Under the pieces are notes generated by a model. The model did not search any database. It was not told where the DNA came from and saw only the letters and a program-made list of their open reading frames with translations. A DNA stretch of 64,000 nt from NCBI GenBank assembly GCA_019285755.1, contig CP079103.1, positions 1,178,001 through 1,242,000 on the forward strand, in the 5' to 3' direction. The first letter of the stretch is position 1, and every line of letters begins with the position of its first letter. Origin of the DNA: Chitinophaga sp. E66 (lineage in GTDB: Bacteria > Bacteroidota > Bacteroidia > Chitinophagales > Chitinophagaceae). Made by a program: the position numbers and the translations under genes. This document shows positions 10,239 through 23,400 of this stretch, piece by piece.

Positions 10239-11724
10239 TTACTCGGGCACTCTGGTGATCTTCAGGATGTTGGTGGGCAGGTGCTCCTTTACGGGGTGCT
10301 GCCGGTGTTTACCACGATATCGTTGGCTTTTAGGAAGCCGCGCTCCTTCAGGATCTGGATCTGGTCGGAGATGATATCATCCAGGCTTTCTTCTTCGCCG
10401 TAGTAGAACGCGCGAACGCCCCAGCTGAGGCTGAGCTGGTTTACCAGCGTGCGCTCTTTGGTGAAGATGAACAGCGGAGATTTCGGGCGGTAGCTGGAGA
10501 GCATGAAACCGGTGTAACCGGATTGCGTCATACCGATCAGCGCGTCAGCGTCCAGGTCTTCCGCGATTTTGCAGGCGTTGTAGCACAGCGCGTCGCTGAG
10601 GAAGGTGGGGAGTGACGGTGGGGATGAGGTTACGGTTGTAGATAATGCTTTCTTTCTCCACTTCACCGATGATCTTGCGCATGGTCTGGATAACCAGCGT
10701 AGGGTAGTTGCCGGTAGCGGTTTCGCCGGAGAGCATCACAGCATCGGCGCCTTCCAGTACGGCATTGGCCACGTCGGTGATCTCGGAACGGTTGGGACGG
10801 GTACGGTCGATCATGGATTCCATCATCTGCGTAGCCACGATCACCGGCTTGGCGCGGTGGATACATTTGCGGATAATGTCTTTCTGGATCATGGGCACCT
10901 GCTCAACGGGGAGCTCTACGCCGAGGTCGCCACGGGCGATCATTACGCCATCGCTTTCCCAGATGATCTCTTTCAGGTTCTGGATCGCTTCCGGTTTCTC
11001 GATCTTGGAGATGATCTTGATCTTGGAATTGCGGTCTGCCAGGCGCTTGCGGAGCAGGGCAAGGTCTTTTACGTTACGCACGAAAGAAAGCGCTACCCAG
11101 TCGCACTCATTGTCGATGATGAAATCGAGGTCGATTTCGTCTTTTTCGGTGAGGGCGGGGAGGGAAACTTTCGTATCGGGGAGGTTGAAGCCTTTTTTAG
11201 ATGACAGTACGCCGCCGAGCAACACTTCTGCTTTGATGAGATTGTCAGGAGTGATTTCTTTTACCACGGTTTCGATCTTGCCGTCGTCCAGCAGGATTTT
11301 CTGTCCGGGGCGGACGTCGCGGGGAGGTCATGGTAGGAAACATAGATTTTTTCCATGTTGCCCACGCATTTCTCGGTGGTGAAGGTGAGGATATCGCCGG
11401 TTTTGAGGGGAGGGCGTTATTCTCGATCTCGCCTACGCGCAGTTTCGGGCCTTGCAGGTCGGCGAGGATCGCTACGTTGTAAGGCTCGGTCTTGTTGATC
11501 TGGCGGATGTAGTTGATGATCCGCAGCTTGTCTTCATGAGCGCCATGGGAGAAGTTCAGGCGGAATACGTTTACGCCGGCCTGTACGAGTTCCAATAATT
11601 TCTCATAAGTGTCGCTGGCCGGTCCCACGGTGGCCACAATTTTAGTTTTCTGCTTGGCATGCGACGCACCAGCCTGGTTGTCCATTTCCTTGTGATAGTA
11701 TTTGGACAGATCTTTTGTACTCAT
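10239..11724 (-). CDS. pyk: Pyruvate kinase, frameshifted
   Basis: Converts phosphoenolpyruvate and ADP to pyruvate and ATP, the last step of glycolysis. Clear motifs: KIVATVGPAS near the start, FRLNFSHGAHE, ADLQGPKLRVG, ISKIEKPEAI (catalytic Lys), GVMIARGDLGVEL (metal-binding), VIVATQMMESM, NRSEITDVANAV and DAVMLSGETATGNYP, then a C-terminal domain ending NILKITRVPE. About 480 residues, normal for the family. Frame changes near 11415, 11325, 10610 and 10304; the last loses a G before a VKEHLP segment. Second gene of an operon with pfkA, 10 bases downstream. The essential function and intact motifs argue that the shifts are sequence errors. Confidence 0.95.
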
Positions 11725-11734
11725 AGACGTTTAT

Positions 11735-12710
<976 letters not shown>

Positions 12711-12992
12711 GTGTGATCTTCTAGTATTGTCATGGCCACCCGAATGCTATCCTCGTGCCGCCTGATAAATTAATTTTACGCCTACTAAATCGTTTTTCCA
12801 ATCACCCATCCAAAATTTTACACCACCGGCTGACGCGTAATGGTTATTTCATAGTATTTTGCCAGACATGGGTCCCGATAAAGGGCGCACGAAATTAACA
12901 TTTTTAATAGTTTCCTATCAGATATTCGATGAAATAACTAAATTTTTAATTTCCATCAAACAAACAGCAAAGAATTTTATAAAAATATACGT
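12711..12992. promoter_or_regulatory. Divergent promoter region of pfkA and prolyl oligopeptidase
   Basis: About 280 bases separate the two start codons, and the right half is very AT-rich (12895-12990). TATTTTG near 12855 on the plus strand resembles a -7 element imperfectly. I could not assign either promoter with confidence and saw no repeat or hairpin. Confidence 0.4.
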
Positions 12993-15140
12993 ATGACAAA
13001 TTTAAACCATAAGCATGTTGCCATGAGTATGATGATGTTGATGGGAGCAGGTACCGCACTGGCGCAGCACCAACCGCTCAAATATCCCGAGACAAAGAAA
13101 GTAGACACAGTAGACAATTACCACGGCACCCAGATCGCCGATCCCTACCGCTGGCTGGAAGACGATCACGCCGAAGATACCAAGGCATGGGTAGATGCCC
13201 AGAACGCCGTAACACAGGACTACCTCGCCTCCATCCCCTTCCGCGGCCAGATCAAGCAACGCCTGGAAGCCCTCTGGAACTACCCCGCTTCGGCGCCCCT
13301 TCCGCGAAGGTAAATATTACTACTTCTATAAAAACGACGGCCTCCAGAACCAGGCCGTCCTTTACCGCCAGGAAGGCCTCAACGGCTCCCCGGAAGTTTT
13401 CATCGATCCCAACAAACTCTCCGATAAAGGTACCGCCGCCCTCGGGTCCCTCTCGTTCTCGAAAGACGGCAAATACGCCGCTTACCTCATCGCCAAAGCC
13501 GGATCCGACTGGCAGGAAGCGTTCGTAATGGACGTTGCCACCAAACAACTGCTGTCCGACAAACTGGACTGGATCAAGTTCTCCGGCCTCTCCTGGAAAG
13601 GCGACGGCTTCTATTACAGCCGTTACGACGCCCCCGATGAACAAAGCAAACTCTCCAAAAAGAACGAATTCCATAAAGTATACTACCATAAAGTAGGCAC
13701 CACCCAGGCGCAGGACCAACTGGTGTATGTGGACAAGGAACACCCCTCCGCAACGCCGGCGCAGGCCTCACGGAAGACGAGCGCTTCCTCATCCTCAGCA
13801 CCTCCGAAGGCACCAGCGGCAACGAAGTATGGTACCGCGACCTGCAGGATGCCTCCCAGACGGATTTCAAACTACTCGTGAAAGGATTCGAATATGAGCC
13901 CAGCGTGGTAGAGAACGTGGGCGACAAACTCCTGCTCCTCACCAACCACGACGCACCCAATTATAAACTGGTGCTCGTAGATCCGAAGAACCCCGCTAAA
14001 GAAAACTGGAAGGTGATCATCCCCGAGCAACCCGAAGTGCTCCAGGGCGTAGGCACCGCAGGCGGCAAACTGTTCGCCAGCTACCTGAAAGACGCGTCAA
14101 CCCGCATCGTTCAATATGACGTAACCGGCAAGAAAGACCGCGAGATCAAGCTCCCGGGCATCGGCGCAGCCGGCGGTTTCGGCGGCAAGAAGGAAGACGG
14201 ACAGTTCTTCTATACCTTCTCTTCTTTCGTAGCACCCCCACCATCTACAAATACGACATCAAATCCGGCAAATCGGAACTGTTCCGCAAGTCGGAAGTGA
14301 AGTTCAACCAGGACGAATACGAAACCAAACAGGTGTTCTTCACCAGTAAAGACGGCACCAAAGTGCCCGTGTTCCTCTCTTACCGCAAAGGCATCAAGCT
14401 GAACGGGAACAACCCCGTGCTGCTCTACGGCTATGGCGGGTTCAACATCCCCATGACGCCTTCTTTCTCCGTGTCTAACCTCTTCTTCATGGAGCAGGGC
14501 GGCATCTACGCGGTGGTAAACCTCCGTGGCGGCAGCGAATACGGCGAAGCATGGCACAAGGCAGGTATGATGGAAAAGAAACAAAACGTGTTCGACGACT
14601 TCATCGGCGCGGCCGAGTTCCTCGTAAAAGAGAAATACACCAATCCTTCCAAGATCGCTATCCGCGGCGGTTCTAACGGCGGCCTGCTCGTAGGCGCCGC
14701 CATGACGCAGCGCCCTGATCTTTCAAGGTAGCGCTTCCCGCCGTGGGTGTGATGGATATGCTCCGCTTTCAGAAGTTCACCATCGGCTGGGCCTGGGTAA
14801 CTGAATACGGTACCAGCGAAAAGGCGGACCAGTTCCCCTACCTGGTGAAATATTCCCCCTGCACAACCTGAAGGCCGGCACGGCGTACCCCGCCACCATG
14901 GTGACCACGGCCGATCACGACGACCGTGTGGTACCGGCGCACTCTTTCAAGTTCGCAGCCGCACTGCAGGCTGCCCACAGTGGTCCTAACCCCGTGCTGA
15001 TCCGCGTGGAGAAGCAGGCGGGCCACGGTGCGGGCAAGCCTACGTCCAAACTGATCGACGAAGCTACCGATATCTGGTCGTTCACCATGTACAACCTGGG
15101 GATGAATTTCTCCAACGTGAACACTGGGAAGAAAATGTAA
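12993..15140 (+). CDS. Prolyl oligopeptidase, S9A family, frameshifted
   Basis: Periplasmic serine peptidase cleaving short peptides after proline. It has a signal peptide ([15 protein letters not shown]), then [27 protein letters not shown], the hallmark N-terminus of POP. A beta-propeller follows. The catalytic domain shows [41 protein letters not shown] (nucleophile Ser), [13 protein letters not shown] (Asp) and QAGHGAGKP (His). About 710 residues. Frame changes near 13300 (two lost bases in C and T runs), 13750, 14230, 14728 and 14860. It is followed by a strong terminator. Confidence 0.93.
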
Positions 15141-15160
15141 CCGATTCACATTCATCAATA

Positions 15161-15194
15161 AACGCCGCGTGATACTTCATTACGCGGCGTTTTT
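15161..15194 (+). terminator. Terminator after prolyl oligopeptidase
   Basis: ACGCCGCGT (15162-15170) pairs with ACGCGGCGT (15182-15190), followed by a T run. It ends 14 bases before the start codon of the RmlD-like gene, so that gene's promoter must overlap or lie within this short space, or it depends on readthrough. Confidence 0.85.
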
Positions 15195-15207
15195 GTATAT
15201 TGGAATT

Positions 15208-16107
15208 ATGAAAGTGCTCATTACAGGGAGCAACGGGCTCCTCGGACAATACCTCGTGCAACGGCTGGCCGGCAATCCGGACTATGATGTCATCGCCACA
15301 GGCCGCGGTCCCAACCGTCTCCGCATGCAATCCGGCTACGCCTATGAATCGGTGAACCTGGCGGATGAGGCGGCGGTTAAAGGCCTGGTAGACCGCCATA
15401 AGCCCGGCGTGATCGTCCATGCCGGCGCCATGACCCAGGCCGATGATTGTGAGCGCAATAAAGATTCCTGCTGGATGGTGAACGTTACCGCCACGCGCTA
15501 CCTGTTACATGCAGCTGAAAAGGCCGGGGCGTATTTCCTGTTCGTATCCACCGACTTCGTTTTCGACGGACTGGAAGGCCCTTACCGGGAAGACGATCCC
15601 GTCAACCCCATCAACTACTACGGCGCCAGCAAGGTAGCGGCGGAACGGATCGTGAAGCAGTCTAAAGCCGCCTGGGGCATTGCCCGCACGGTGTTGGTCT
15701 ACGGCCTGGCAGACGATCCCCGTCGCAGCAACATCATCACCTGGGTAAAGTCTAACCTGGAGCAGAAAAAGAAACTGAAAGTCGTAAACGACCAATGGCG
15801 TACGCCTACGCTCGTGCAAGACCTGGCGGAAGGTATCCGCCTGATGATCGATAAGAAAGCGGAAGGGGTATACCACCTTTCCGGCAAAGACATGCTCACG
15901 CCTTTCGACATGGCGACCCAGGTGGCTACGTACCTCGAACTGGATACGAAGCTCCTCGAAAAAGTAGATGCCTCCACTTTCAAGCAGCCCCCTCGCCCGG
16001 CAAAGACGGGCTTCGTGATCGACAAGGCGGCGCAGGAACTGGGGTACGCCCCGCATACGTTTGAAGAGGGGTTAAAGGTAGTGGTGGAACAGATAAGATC
16101 GAAGTGA
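15208..16107 (+). CDS. RmlD-like SDR family NAD(P)-dependent sugar reductase
   Basis: An intact 299-residue ORF from ATG 15208 (an upstream in-frame ATG at 15169 lies in the terminator hairpin and is rejected). The N-terminus MKVLITGSNGLLGQYL holds the NAD(P)-binding GxxGxxG. VIVHAGAMTQADDCE, FVSTDFVFDG and NYYGASKVAAE (YxxxK catalytic pair) follow, matching the RmlD substrate-binding family: dTDP-4-dehydrorhamnose reductase and relatives. No rml cluster is nearby, so the exact substrate is uncertain; many Bacteroidota carry such an isolated reductase. A hairpin terminator follows. Confidence 0.85.
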   Translation: MKVLITGSNGLLGQYLVQRLAGNPDYDVIATGRGPNRLRMQSGYAYESVNLADEAAVKGLVDRHKPGVIVHAGAMTQADDCERNKDSCWMVNVTATRYLLHAAEKAGAYFLFVSTDFVFDGLEGPYREDDPVNPINYYGASKVAAERIVKQSKAAWGIARTVLVYGLADDPRRSNIITWVKSNLEQKKKLKVVNDQWRTPTLVQDLAEGIRLMIDKKAEGVYHLSGKDMLTPFDMATQVATYLELDTKLLEKVDASTFKQPPRPAKTGFVIDKAAQELGYAPHTFEEGLKVVVEQIRSK

Positions 16108-16124
16108 TTTGCAGCAAATAGAAG

Positions 16125-16154
16125 AAGGGATGGCCAGATAAGCCATCCCTTTGT
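16125..16154 (+). terminator. Terminator of the RmlD-like gene
   Basis: AAGGGATGGC (16125-16134) pairs with GCCATCCCTT (16142-16151) and is followed by a short T-rich stretch, 18 bases after the stop. Confidence 0.8.
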
Positions 16155-16325
16155 TATATAGTAATTTCAGGTTTTGTAGAATAACCCGGATGATAGACAT
16201 CGCCCGGCGATAGCTTTAATCCAATCGATGTTTGGGAAGGGTAAATTCCCAGTAATGTGCAGCGACGGTACGGACCGCCGCCGCTTTATACCCCATCATT
16301 CAGCTCGTTTGTTACTACAATGTCG

Positions 16326-17644
16326 TTACTGACTTTTCCGCGTCCGGAAAGTAAGATCGAATACCAGCGGAGCGCCGGGACCACAGATGATTTGCGGGTA
16401 CAATTCGCCCCAGAGCCTGCCCTCTATATATTCGATGCCGTCAATGTTCTCCACCTTATGGATGACCAGCAGGCCGGGAGAGCCCCGGTATTCTTCTACG
16501 GTGCCATTACCATCGCATTTACTGTAAAACGTTCTGCCGGTAACGGTAGCGGGATTAGTTGTTGTGCCGTAGACGAACAAGACGGTCCCTCCCTTGTCCG
16601 GTACAAACCAGTTGTATTGCTTCGCGGCAATAGGGTTGGATACATTTTCTATGTTCACGGAAAATCCATTGTTGCCGCTTACGATCCCTGCGATATTGAT
16701 CCAGCCGGTTCCGGTGATGTACTTGTGGTGCACGCCCGTGCAGAAGACCTCCTGCCCGTTCAGCGTACCGGAAAACCAGACTTCATCCACCACCCTGATT
16801 TTGGCGAGTATGATCAGCTTACCCGTAGCGCCGCGGCCTGGAATGACGCCGGCGGGGATGAAGTTGTGTATCTCCACGGAAACCGTAACGGTAGCAGGAT
16901 TGGGTACTTTGCCCGGCGCTTTGTACCAGGCGAACCGGCCTTCCGGGGTGAGGGTTCCGGCGCCGGAGAGCTTCCAGTTGCGGATATTGGCGGTATTTTC
17001 CAGCGCCCTTTCCCGATGGATCGCGATAGGATGGCTGTCCGAATCCGCTTTCATTTTATCGATAGAGGAATAAATATGCACCGCCGCCAGCTTACCCACC
17101 ATCACGCTGGAAGGCTGCGGGCGCAGCCAATACATGGCAAAGGGCGCCCAGTCGGAGAAATGAGTCGTTTCGACCGTAAGGGTGCGGGCGGTAGTATTGA
17201 GCACTGTCTTAGGAAGGAAGCGCCAGATGCCATCCTGCGCCTGGTATGCCATGTAGAGGGCATCCGCACTGGTGCTGTCGAGGTGGCGGTCGGTGTATTT
17301 GAATGTCAGTTTCACCGGCTTGGCGAAGTTCACATTCTCTGGCAAAAGGCGGTACGCGGTACCGGGGCTGCCCGGCAATGTGTTAGACACCGCCTGCACG
17401 CTGATCTCCGTATTGCCGGCCAGCGCACCCGCCGGTATGTCGATCTGCAGGGTATTGTCTTTGGAAGCAAGGCTGCCGCCTGCGGCGCCGATCGTTTTGG
17501 TGACCTTATCTCCCACGGGCGTGCCGTGTTCCCGCACCACCGGGGCTCCTCCGGCTCAGGCTCGCCGCCCTGCTGGCTGCTCTTGGAACAAGCTACCATC
17601 AGGAAGGGAAGGAGAAATAAAAGTGACGGAATGAGTTTCTTCAT
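16326..17644 (-). CDS. ZU5-type domain lipoprotein, one frameshift
   Basis: About 438 residues. The N-terminus MKKLIPSLLFLLPFLMVACSKSSQQGGEPEPEEP is a lipoprotein signal with Cys in a VAC box, followed by an acidic linker that suggests surface export. Next comes GGSLASKDNTLQIDIPAGAL, TEISVQAVSN and YRLLPENVNFAKPVKLTFKY, the pattern of a ZU5-like domain. The C-terminal 250 residues are beta-rich with WKLSGAGTLTPEGRFAWYKAP and FSGTLNGQEVFCTGV; no known fold is recognised. A single shift near 17550 separates the signal part from the rest. Monocistronic. Confidence 0.75.
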
Positions 17645-17809
17645 GTGGGGACTTTTTAAAACAGTAAGTGGTTATGTAAGCGCTTACCATACAAAAGTAT
17701 CCATCCATGAGATCGTACGGTAACGCGGTTGCATGTAGTGTTGGATAAGAATACCGAAATGTTGATAAGGGGAGCCGGGATGGAGAAGGGGCCGGAAGGC
17801 AGGGGCATA

Positions 17810-17836
17810 AAAAACGCCTCCGGTCGGAGGCGTTTT
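17810..17836 (-). terminator. Terminator after the HU-SPOR gene
   Basis: AAAACGCCTCCG and CGGAGGCGTTTT form a near-perfect inverted repeat with a short loop (17811-17836). On the minus strand it lies about 19 bases after the stop at 17855. The flanking A/T runs would allow it to work in both directions. Confidence 0.85.
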
Positions 17837-17854
17837 GTATAAGCATCAAAACTA

Positions 17855-18772
17855 TTAGTATACGATCTCCACATCTTTTGACATGAACCGCCTGGCTACG
17901 GAGTCTTTCGCCGCGGTAGTGTCTGCCCGTAAAGTCCGGTAGGGGACTGCCAGCTTGTACTGGGTAGAATCATCGGAAGTGAAGAGCACAACGTCTTTAT
18001 ACCCCCAGGAATGCCTTTTGGCCAGGTTGCTCTCCGCGTTCTTTAGGAGTTTATAGGTCTGAAACACCACGTAGTAAGAGATGCTATCGCTCACCGGCTC
18101 CACGGGCTCCACAGCCGCCGGCGGAATGCTATCCTGTACGGGCGGCGTTACCGCTGCGGTTTTAGGCGCTTCGGGTTGGGGAGCTGACGGCATGATCTGG
18201 TCCTTGAACATCCAGGCTGCCACGCCGCCGCCGATGAGTGCCAGCGGGAGTACTACCCACCACCAGCGGAAGCGCCCCTGGCTTTCGGGTTCTTCGTACA
18301 CAACGCTCGTATGTTCCACCACCTGGTTATCCACCACTTCGGTGGTGCCTTGCAGCACACGGGGAGCGGCTTCCGCCCGGATCACCTGTTCCAGCTCTAT
18401 GGGTTGCCAGGCGTCGGGCATTTCCTGCGGGGTAAAGCGCAGCTGCCCCAGGGGATCGATGCGGAGGCTGCCGATGCCGGGAAGGTCCAGCGGGTCGCCG
18501 GCTGCCAGTGATTCGCGGAATTCCCGGAGGTATTTGTCCAGTTTCAGCGCCGCCACGGGCTCCAGTAGGTTTTCTTTACGGGAGATCCAGCGGAGCAGGG
18601 AGCCGTCGTCTTCCCAGCGGGCATCAAATTGCACCTGCTGCCGGGGAGGCGTCAGCGACTGGTCCACCACGCTAAACTGCGCGGGGATGTGCTGGATGGT
18701 AAAGGTGCCTACCTGCGGAACGGTGCAGGTCTGCTGCCTGAAAAGGACTTCCGTGATATATTGCTTGAGCAT
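17855..18772 (-). CDS. HU-CCDC81-like and SPOR domain membrane protein
   Basis: An intact 305-residue ORF. The N-terminus MLKQYITEVLFRQQTCTVPQVGTF resembles the prokaryotic HU domain of CCDC81 type (VPGLGTF motif), and LDLPGIGSLRID gives a second such half. A single membrane span (WWWVVLPLALIGGGVAAWMF) follows at about residues 170-190. Then a Pro/Ala-rich linker leads to a C-terminal region with YYVVFQTYKLLKNAESNLAKR that looks like a SPOR domain, which binds denuded peptidoglycan at division sites. So the HU part faces the cytoplasm and SPOR the periplasm. It follows the TPR and barrel genes with a 35-base gap. Confidence 0.8.
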   Translation of the reverse strand: MLKQYITEVLFRQQTCTVPQVGTFTIQHIPAQFSVVDQSLTPPRQQVQFDARWEDDGSLLRWISRKENLLEPVAALKLDKYLREFRESLAAGDPLDLPGIGSLRIDPLGQLRFTPQEMPDAWQPIELEQVIRAEAAPRVLQGTTEVVDNQVVEHTSVVYEEPESQGRFRWWWVVLPLALIGGGVAAWMFKDQIMPSAPQPEAPKTAAVTPPVQDSIPPAAVEPVEPVSDSISYYVVFQTYKLLKNAESNLAKRHSWGYKDVVLFTSDDSTQYKLAVPYRTLRADTTAAKDSVARRFMSKDVEIVY

Positions 18773-18807
18773 TGCGGCCGGTAACTTTTGAGTGCAAGTT
18801 TACGCAA

Positions 18808-20446
18808 TTAAAACTTAACCATCACGCCGCCCAGCACGTTCAGCCCGTAAGAGGGGTACCCGTGCCAGCGTTCGTATTTGGAACTGAAGAGGTTGTTGAC
18901 GTTCACCCAGAGGTTGAAGTTCTTCGTCACGTTATACTCCGCCCCGGCGTTCAGGTCCTGCACCGCCTTGGTTTTACCCATGGCGTCTATCCCTTCCTTC
19001 CGCAGTACGTAATAGGTGCTGCTGAGCGTGTACAGGTTGGCGTTCAGGTGGAATTTCTTCCCGAAGGTATATTGCGCGAACAGGCTGGCCTTGAAGGGCT
19101 GCACGCCCCAGGGCTTCAGCTCGGTCTTTTGTTTGTTGAAGTCATACCAGTCGATGCTCACCCTTGCCTGGAACTTCTCTTCCTGGATATACCCCACTTC
19201 CGCATGCAGCTGGAAGGCGCGGAGCTCTTCTTCGTTACGGGTGTAGAAGCTCTTGTTGTCGATGCTGTCGTTTACGAACAGCGGGCGGTTATGCCAGGTG
19301 ATGGCGCCGAACTTGGTGTTGTAGTTGAAGTGGTTGCCCAGGGTACCTTTGATACCGGTGTACTTCTCTTCGATGCGGGTATTAAGCATATCCGGACCGT
19401 AGGAATTGAACCAGGGGTTCTCGGTAGCCAGGTTGCGGAAGTTGTTCTTCTGGAAATAGGAGATCCAGCCGCTGCTCAGGATGAGCTCTCGCGGATCAGG
19501 TGCGATTCGTTCACGATGTCTGGCAGGAGGTGGAACTTGCCGTTGCTCCGGTAGGGTTGGCGCCGGCATGCAGCACAAAGCCAGGTTTGGTGATCTCCAC
19601 GGCAGGGTGGATGGCCGCAATGTTATTATTGATCTGATCGTTGTTGTCTTCCTTGAACACGCTCAGGTCTACCAGTCCTTCCGCCTTCAGCCAGATATCC
19701 TCGAAGATCTGCTTCCGGATGGGCGCCTTCAGCACAAAGGTGTTTTCCATGCGCTTGAACTTGTCGCCGAATACGGTGAACTCCGCCTGCGGCTGGAACT
19801 GGAAGCCCCAGTCGTTCTGCGGCCTGTTCTTCAGCCCCACTTTCGCCACTACTTCGTTGAACGCCTGTTTCACATCGCTCTTGCTGTAGTCGAAGATAGC
19901 GTGGTCGTATCCATAGTAGTTCACCTGGTTGCGGTTGTAACCCAGGCTGGCATTCACTTCGAACAGGGGCGTGAAGTAGGTGCCGGAGCCGAGGATATTC
20001 ATCTGGGACACGTCCTGGTACTGGATATCGCCTTTGGAAGAGGTGTAGTTGAAGAATACCCCGAAATTATACTTGTCTTTGCGGCCGCTGCCAAACCCGG
20101 CCTGGATGAGCGGGGTGTTGTAATTGCCGTATCCCAGCTTCACGAAATTGTTCTGTAGCTGGAGGGAGGATGTATCTCTTCCCAGCGCCAGCGGCCGGAT
20201 GGGCACGGGCTGGTACATGAAATAGAGGTTGAGGGCCGGTACCTGGTACCCCAGTCGTGGACGGGTGGTGTCTACGCCGGGCAGGGAGGCCGTCAGGTTC
20301 AGCTTGGCCGCGTTGGGCAGCTTGGGCTGGTATTTGGAGATGATGTCGATCGTTTCCTGCTTCAGGGAATCCTTCTGCTGCGCGAGGGCGCTGAGCGGGA
20401 AAGCGAGTGCGATGGCTATATATATGCGCTTCATGTTTTTCCTCAT
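18808..20446 (-). CDS. Outer-membrane beta-barrel protein of the TonB-receptor type, frameshifted
   Basis: About 540 residues. It has a signal peptide (MKRIYIAIALAFPLSALAQ), then alternating aromatic beta-strands such as FVKLGYGNYNTPLIQAGFG and YNFGVFFNYTSSKGDIQY. The last strands include YNVTKNFNLWVNVNNLFSSKYERWHGYPSYG and the end VLGGVMVKF with C-terminal Phe, typical of barrel assembly signals and TonB-receptor ends. No plug domain is visible. Frame changes lie in 19500-19540. Its ATG overlaps the stop of the TPR gene (ATGA), so they are translated as a pair. Confidence 0.8.
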
Positions 20447-23400
20447 TTAATTTTAGAGCCTGCTTTTTCTTCTGCTTCCGATTTGGCCAGCTTCTCTTTC
20501 GCTTCCGCCTTCAGTTCCGGAATGGGACAGTTTTCGGCGATGCTCTGGTAAGTGGCTTTGGCGTTGAAGTAATCCTTCTGGCGGTGGTAAATATCACCGA
20601 GGAGGAGGTAGGATTTCGCTACCCAGACTTCATAGGAGGAGGTATTCTTGATCACATCGAAACCGGCTTTCTCGGCGGCCGCCAGGTCGTTCTTCTCGAA
20701 CAGGCATTTGGCGATATTGTACCGTGCTTCCGCGCCTACTTCCGATTTGGTGAGGCCGGTCACTATCTTGTACTCGCTGATGGCTTCATCGAACTGGCCG
20801 CGTTGTTGCTGCGATTTACCGAGGTAGAAGTGGCCGATGATCTGGTCGTCCGTAGAGATGTTCTGTGCAGACAGGAGCTCTTCCGCCAGGGGCGCCACCT
20901 CATCCCAGGTACCCAGCTGGTAGCTGCTGCGCAGCAGGCCGCGGGTAGCTGCGAGGGTATTGTCTTTGGTGGTGGACAAGCTCCGGAGCTGCTGATAGTA
21001 TTGCTTCGCCTTGCCGTAGTCTTTCACCTGGTAGTAGTTCAGGTAAGCGGCCTGGAGGGCGGAGCGCTCGGCAAACGGACTGTTACCGCGGCCCAGTACG
21101 AACTCGTAAGCGGGCAGGGCGTTGGTATAATCTTTCGCGTTATAGAGGCATTCCGCTTTATAGAAGCTGGCCTGCAGGGCGAATTGCCCGTTAGGATATT
21201 TCTGCAGATAGTTGCTGAACGCGGATACCGCGCCGGTGTAATCGCCGCTGCTGAAGCGGGTTTCGGCGGCGGCATAGCTGAGAGAATCTTCCGCCGAAGC
21301 GCTCACCGATTTGCCGGCGGCTTTCAGCAGGGCGAGGTAGTCGTCCGTTTTGCCCTGGCCTACGTAGATGGTACGGAGGTTCTGGAGGGCGGAGTTGGCT
21401 TCGCTGGATGCGGGGAACTTCTCCACCACTTCCCGGAAATATTGCATGGCGGTTTTTTCCTGGTCGGTGTTGAAGTAGGCCAGCCCGAGCTTCAGCAGGG
21501 CCGCGGGGGCGTTGGGCCCGTCGGGGTGCTGCTGGAGGATATTCTTCAGGTGGGGATGGCATCGCTGAAGCGCTCGTCGCTCAGGTAAGTATCCGCGATC
21601 TCCATTTCCGCATCGTTATTGAAGCTGGATCCGGGGTATTTGGTGGCGAGTTGTTTGAGGGTGTTCAGCTTTTCGCTGTGCTTGCCCTGGATGCCGAGGA
21701 TGATGCTCTTCTGGTAGGTAGCATAATCGGCGCCGGGTTGGTTCTGGCTGATGATCTGGTCGTACAGCGCGGTCGCTTTCGGGAAGTCGCGCAGCATATA
21801 GTGGCAGTCTGCCGCCCGGAGGAGCGCATCGTTGGTGATACGCCCGGCATTGGGGCCGCTGGCGCGCTGGGCTGCTTCGAAATAAGGCAATGCATTGGCG
21901 TATTGTTCCTTTTTCAGGAGGCTGTATCCCATGTTATAGCTGGCGGTCTGCACGTTGGCTTCCCCGCTAACGGGTGCGCCGCTGCTGCCGAGGTAAGCCT
22001 GGAGGGCGGGAATGGCCTTGTCTGTCTGACCCTGTCTCAGCGCGATTTCCGCTCTCCAGAACTGCGCGAGGCGGGTGATCTGCGGGTCGTGGTTATTAGC
22101 CAGCGAGATGCCGAGAAGGCGGTCGCCTTCTGCCAGCTGCCCGTCGTTCACCAGCTGGGTGGCGCGGCCGTAGGCTACTTTCTGGTAAGCTTTCAGCACG
22201 GCGGGGCTCTTCTCCGGCAATGCGTCCAGCAGGGAGATGGCTTCCTTGTAGTTATTGGTGTTGGCAAAGAGTTGTACGAGGATCTCGCGGGACTCGCGCA
22301 CATATTCGCCGCGGGGGTAGTTGTTGATGTAGTTGGTCAGCTCGGTGATGGCGGCGTCCTGGTAGCCCAGCTCAAACGACAGCTTACCGTAGTTGAAGCG
22401 GGAGATCTCCTGCTGCTTAGGATTGGAGCTGTTGCGCGCGCTGAAGGAGAATGCGTTGCGGGCATTGGCCTTATCGCCGGTGCGGAGGTACAGTCGCCCA
22501 GCAGGTACATGGAGTTTTGGCCCAGGGAGTCTTTCGAGCTGCTGAGTTGTTTGAATCCTTTGATGGCTTTTTCGAGATTGGCGGTCTGATAGTAGGCGTA
22601 GGAAAGTTGGTAAACGTCCTCCTTGCGGACTTCTTCCGCGTTCTCGTTATATTCTTCGAGGTAAGGGAGGGCTTTGGCGTATTCTTTCTTTTCGAAGTAA
22701 GCCTGGCCAACGAGTTGTTTCAGTTCAGCGTCGTAATAGAGGTCGCCTTTGCGGATGAGCGGTTCGGCGTATTTGATGAGCTGGTCGCGCTTGCCCTGGA
22801 AGTAGTAGATCTCCGCGATGTAATAGGGCACCACGGTAGCGTACTTAGGGTCTTGCTGCACGCGCTGGAAGCTGGTGAGGGCGTCTGCGTACTGTTTGTT
22901 GTAATAGGAGATGAAGCCGTAGTAGTAATTGGCCGGGATGTAGTACTTGTTCTGGATTTCTTTGATGGAAGCGAAGAGGGGCTGCGCTTTGGCGAAATCT
23001 TTCAGGTTGAAGTAGCAATAGGCCAGTTCGAATTTGGCATCGGCGATCTCTTCGTTGGAGAGGTTATCGATGGATGCCTTTTCGTAAAGGGGATAGCTTC
23101 CTGGAGCTTGTTGCGGTGGAAGTAGTACCGGGCAAGCTGGAAGCTGATCATCTGTTCGCGGGGGCGTTGTTGAAACGGTCGATGAATTCGAGGGCTTTCT
23201 TTTCCGCGTCTTCATTCTGCAGTTTCAGGGCGCACATGGCGAAGTAAAAATGTGCGTCCGTATTCACCAGGGAGCGGTTGGTTTCTGCGAAATAACCGAT
23301 CCCGTCGATGGTTTGCCGGAATAGCTGCTGGGATAGGGCATATTTCCCTTCACGGTAGAGGTGCTGCGCCTCGCGGAAGGTTTTGTCCGGCTCCGTAAGG

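Noticed and set aside
16257..17723. A 488-codon ORF on the plus strand
   Set aside because: It is antisense to the ZU5-type lipoprotein gene and has low-complexity Arg/Gly-rich composition.
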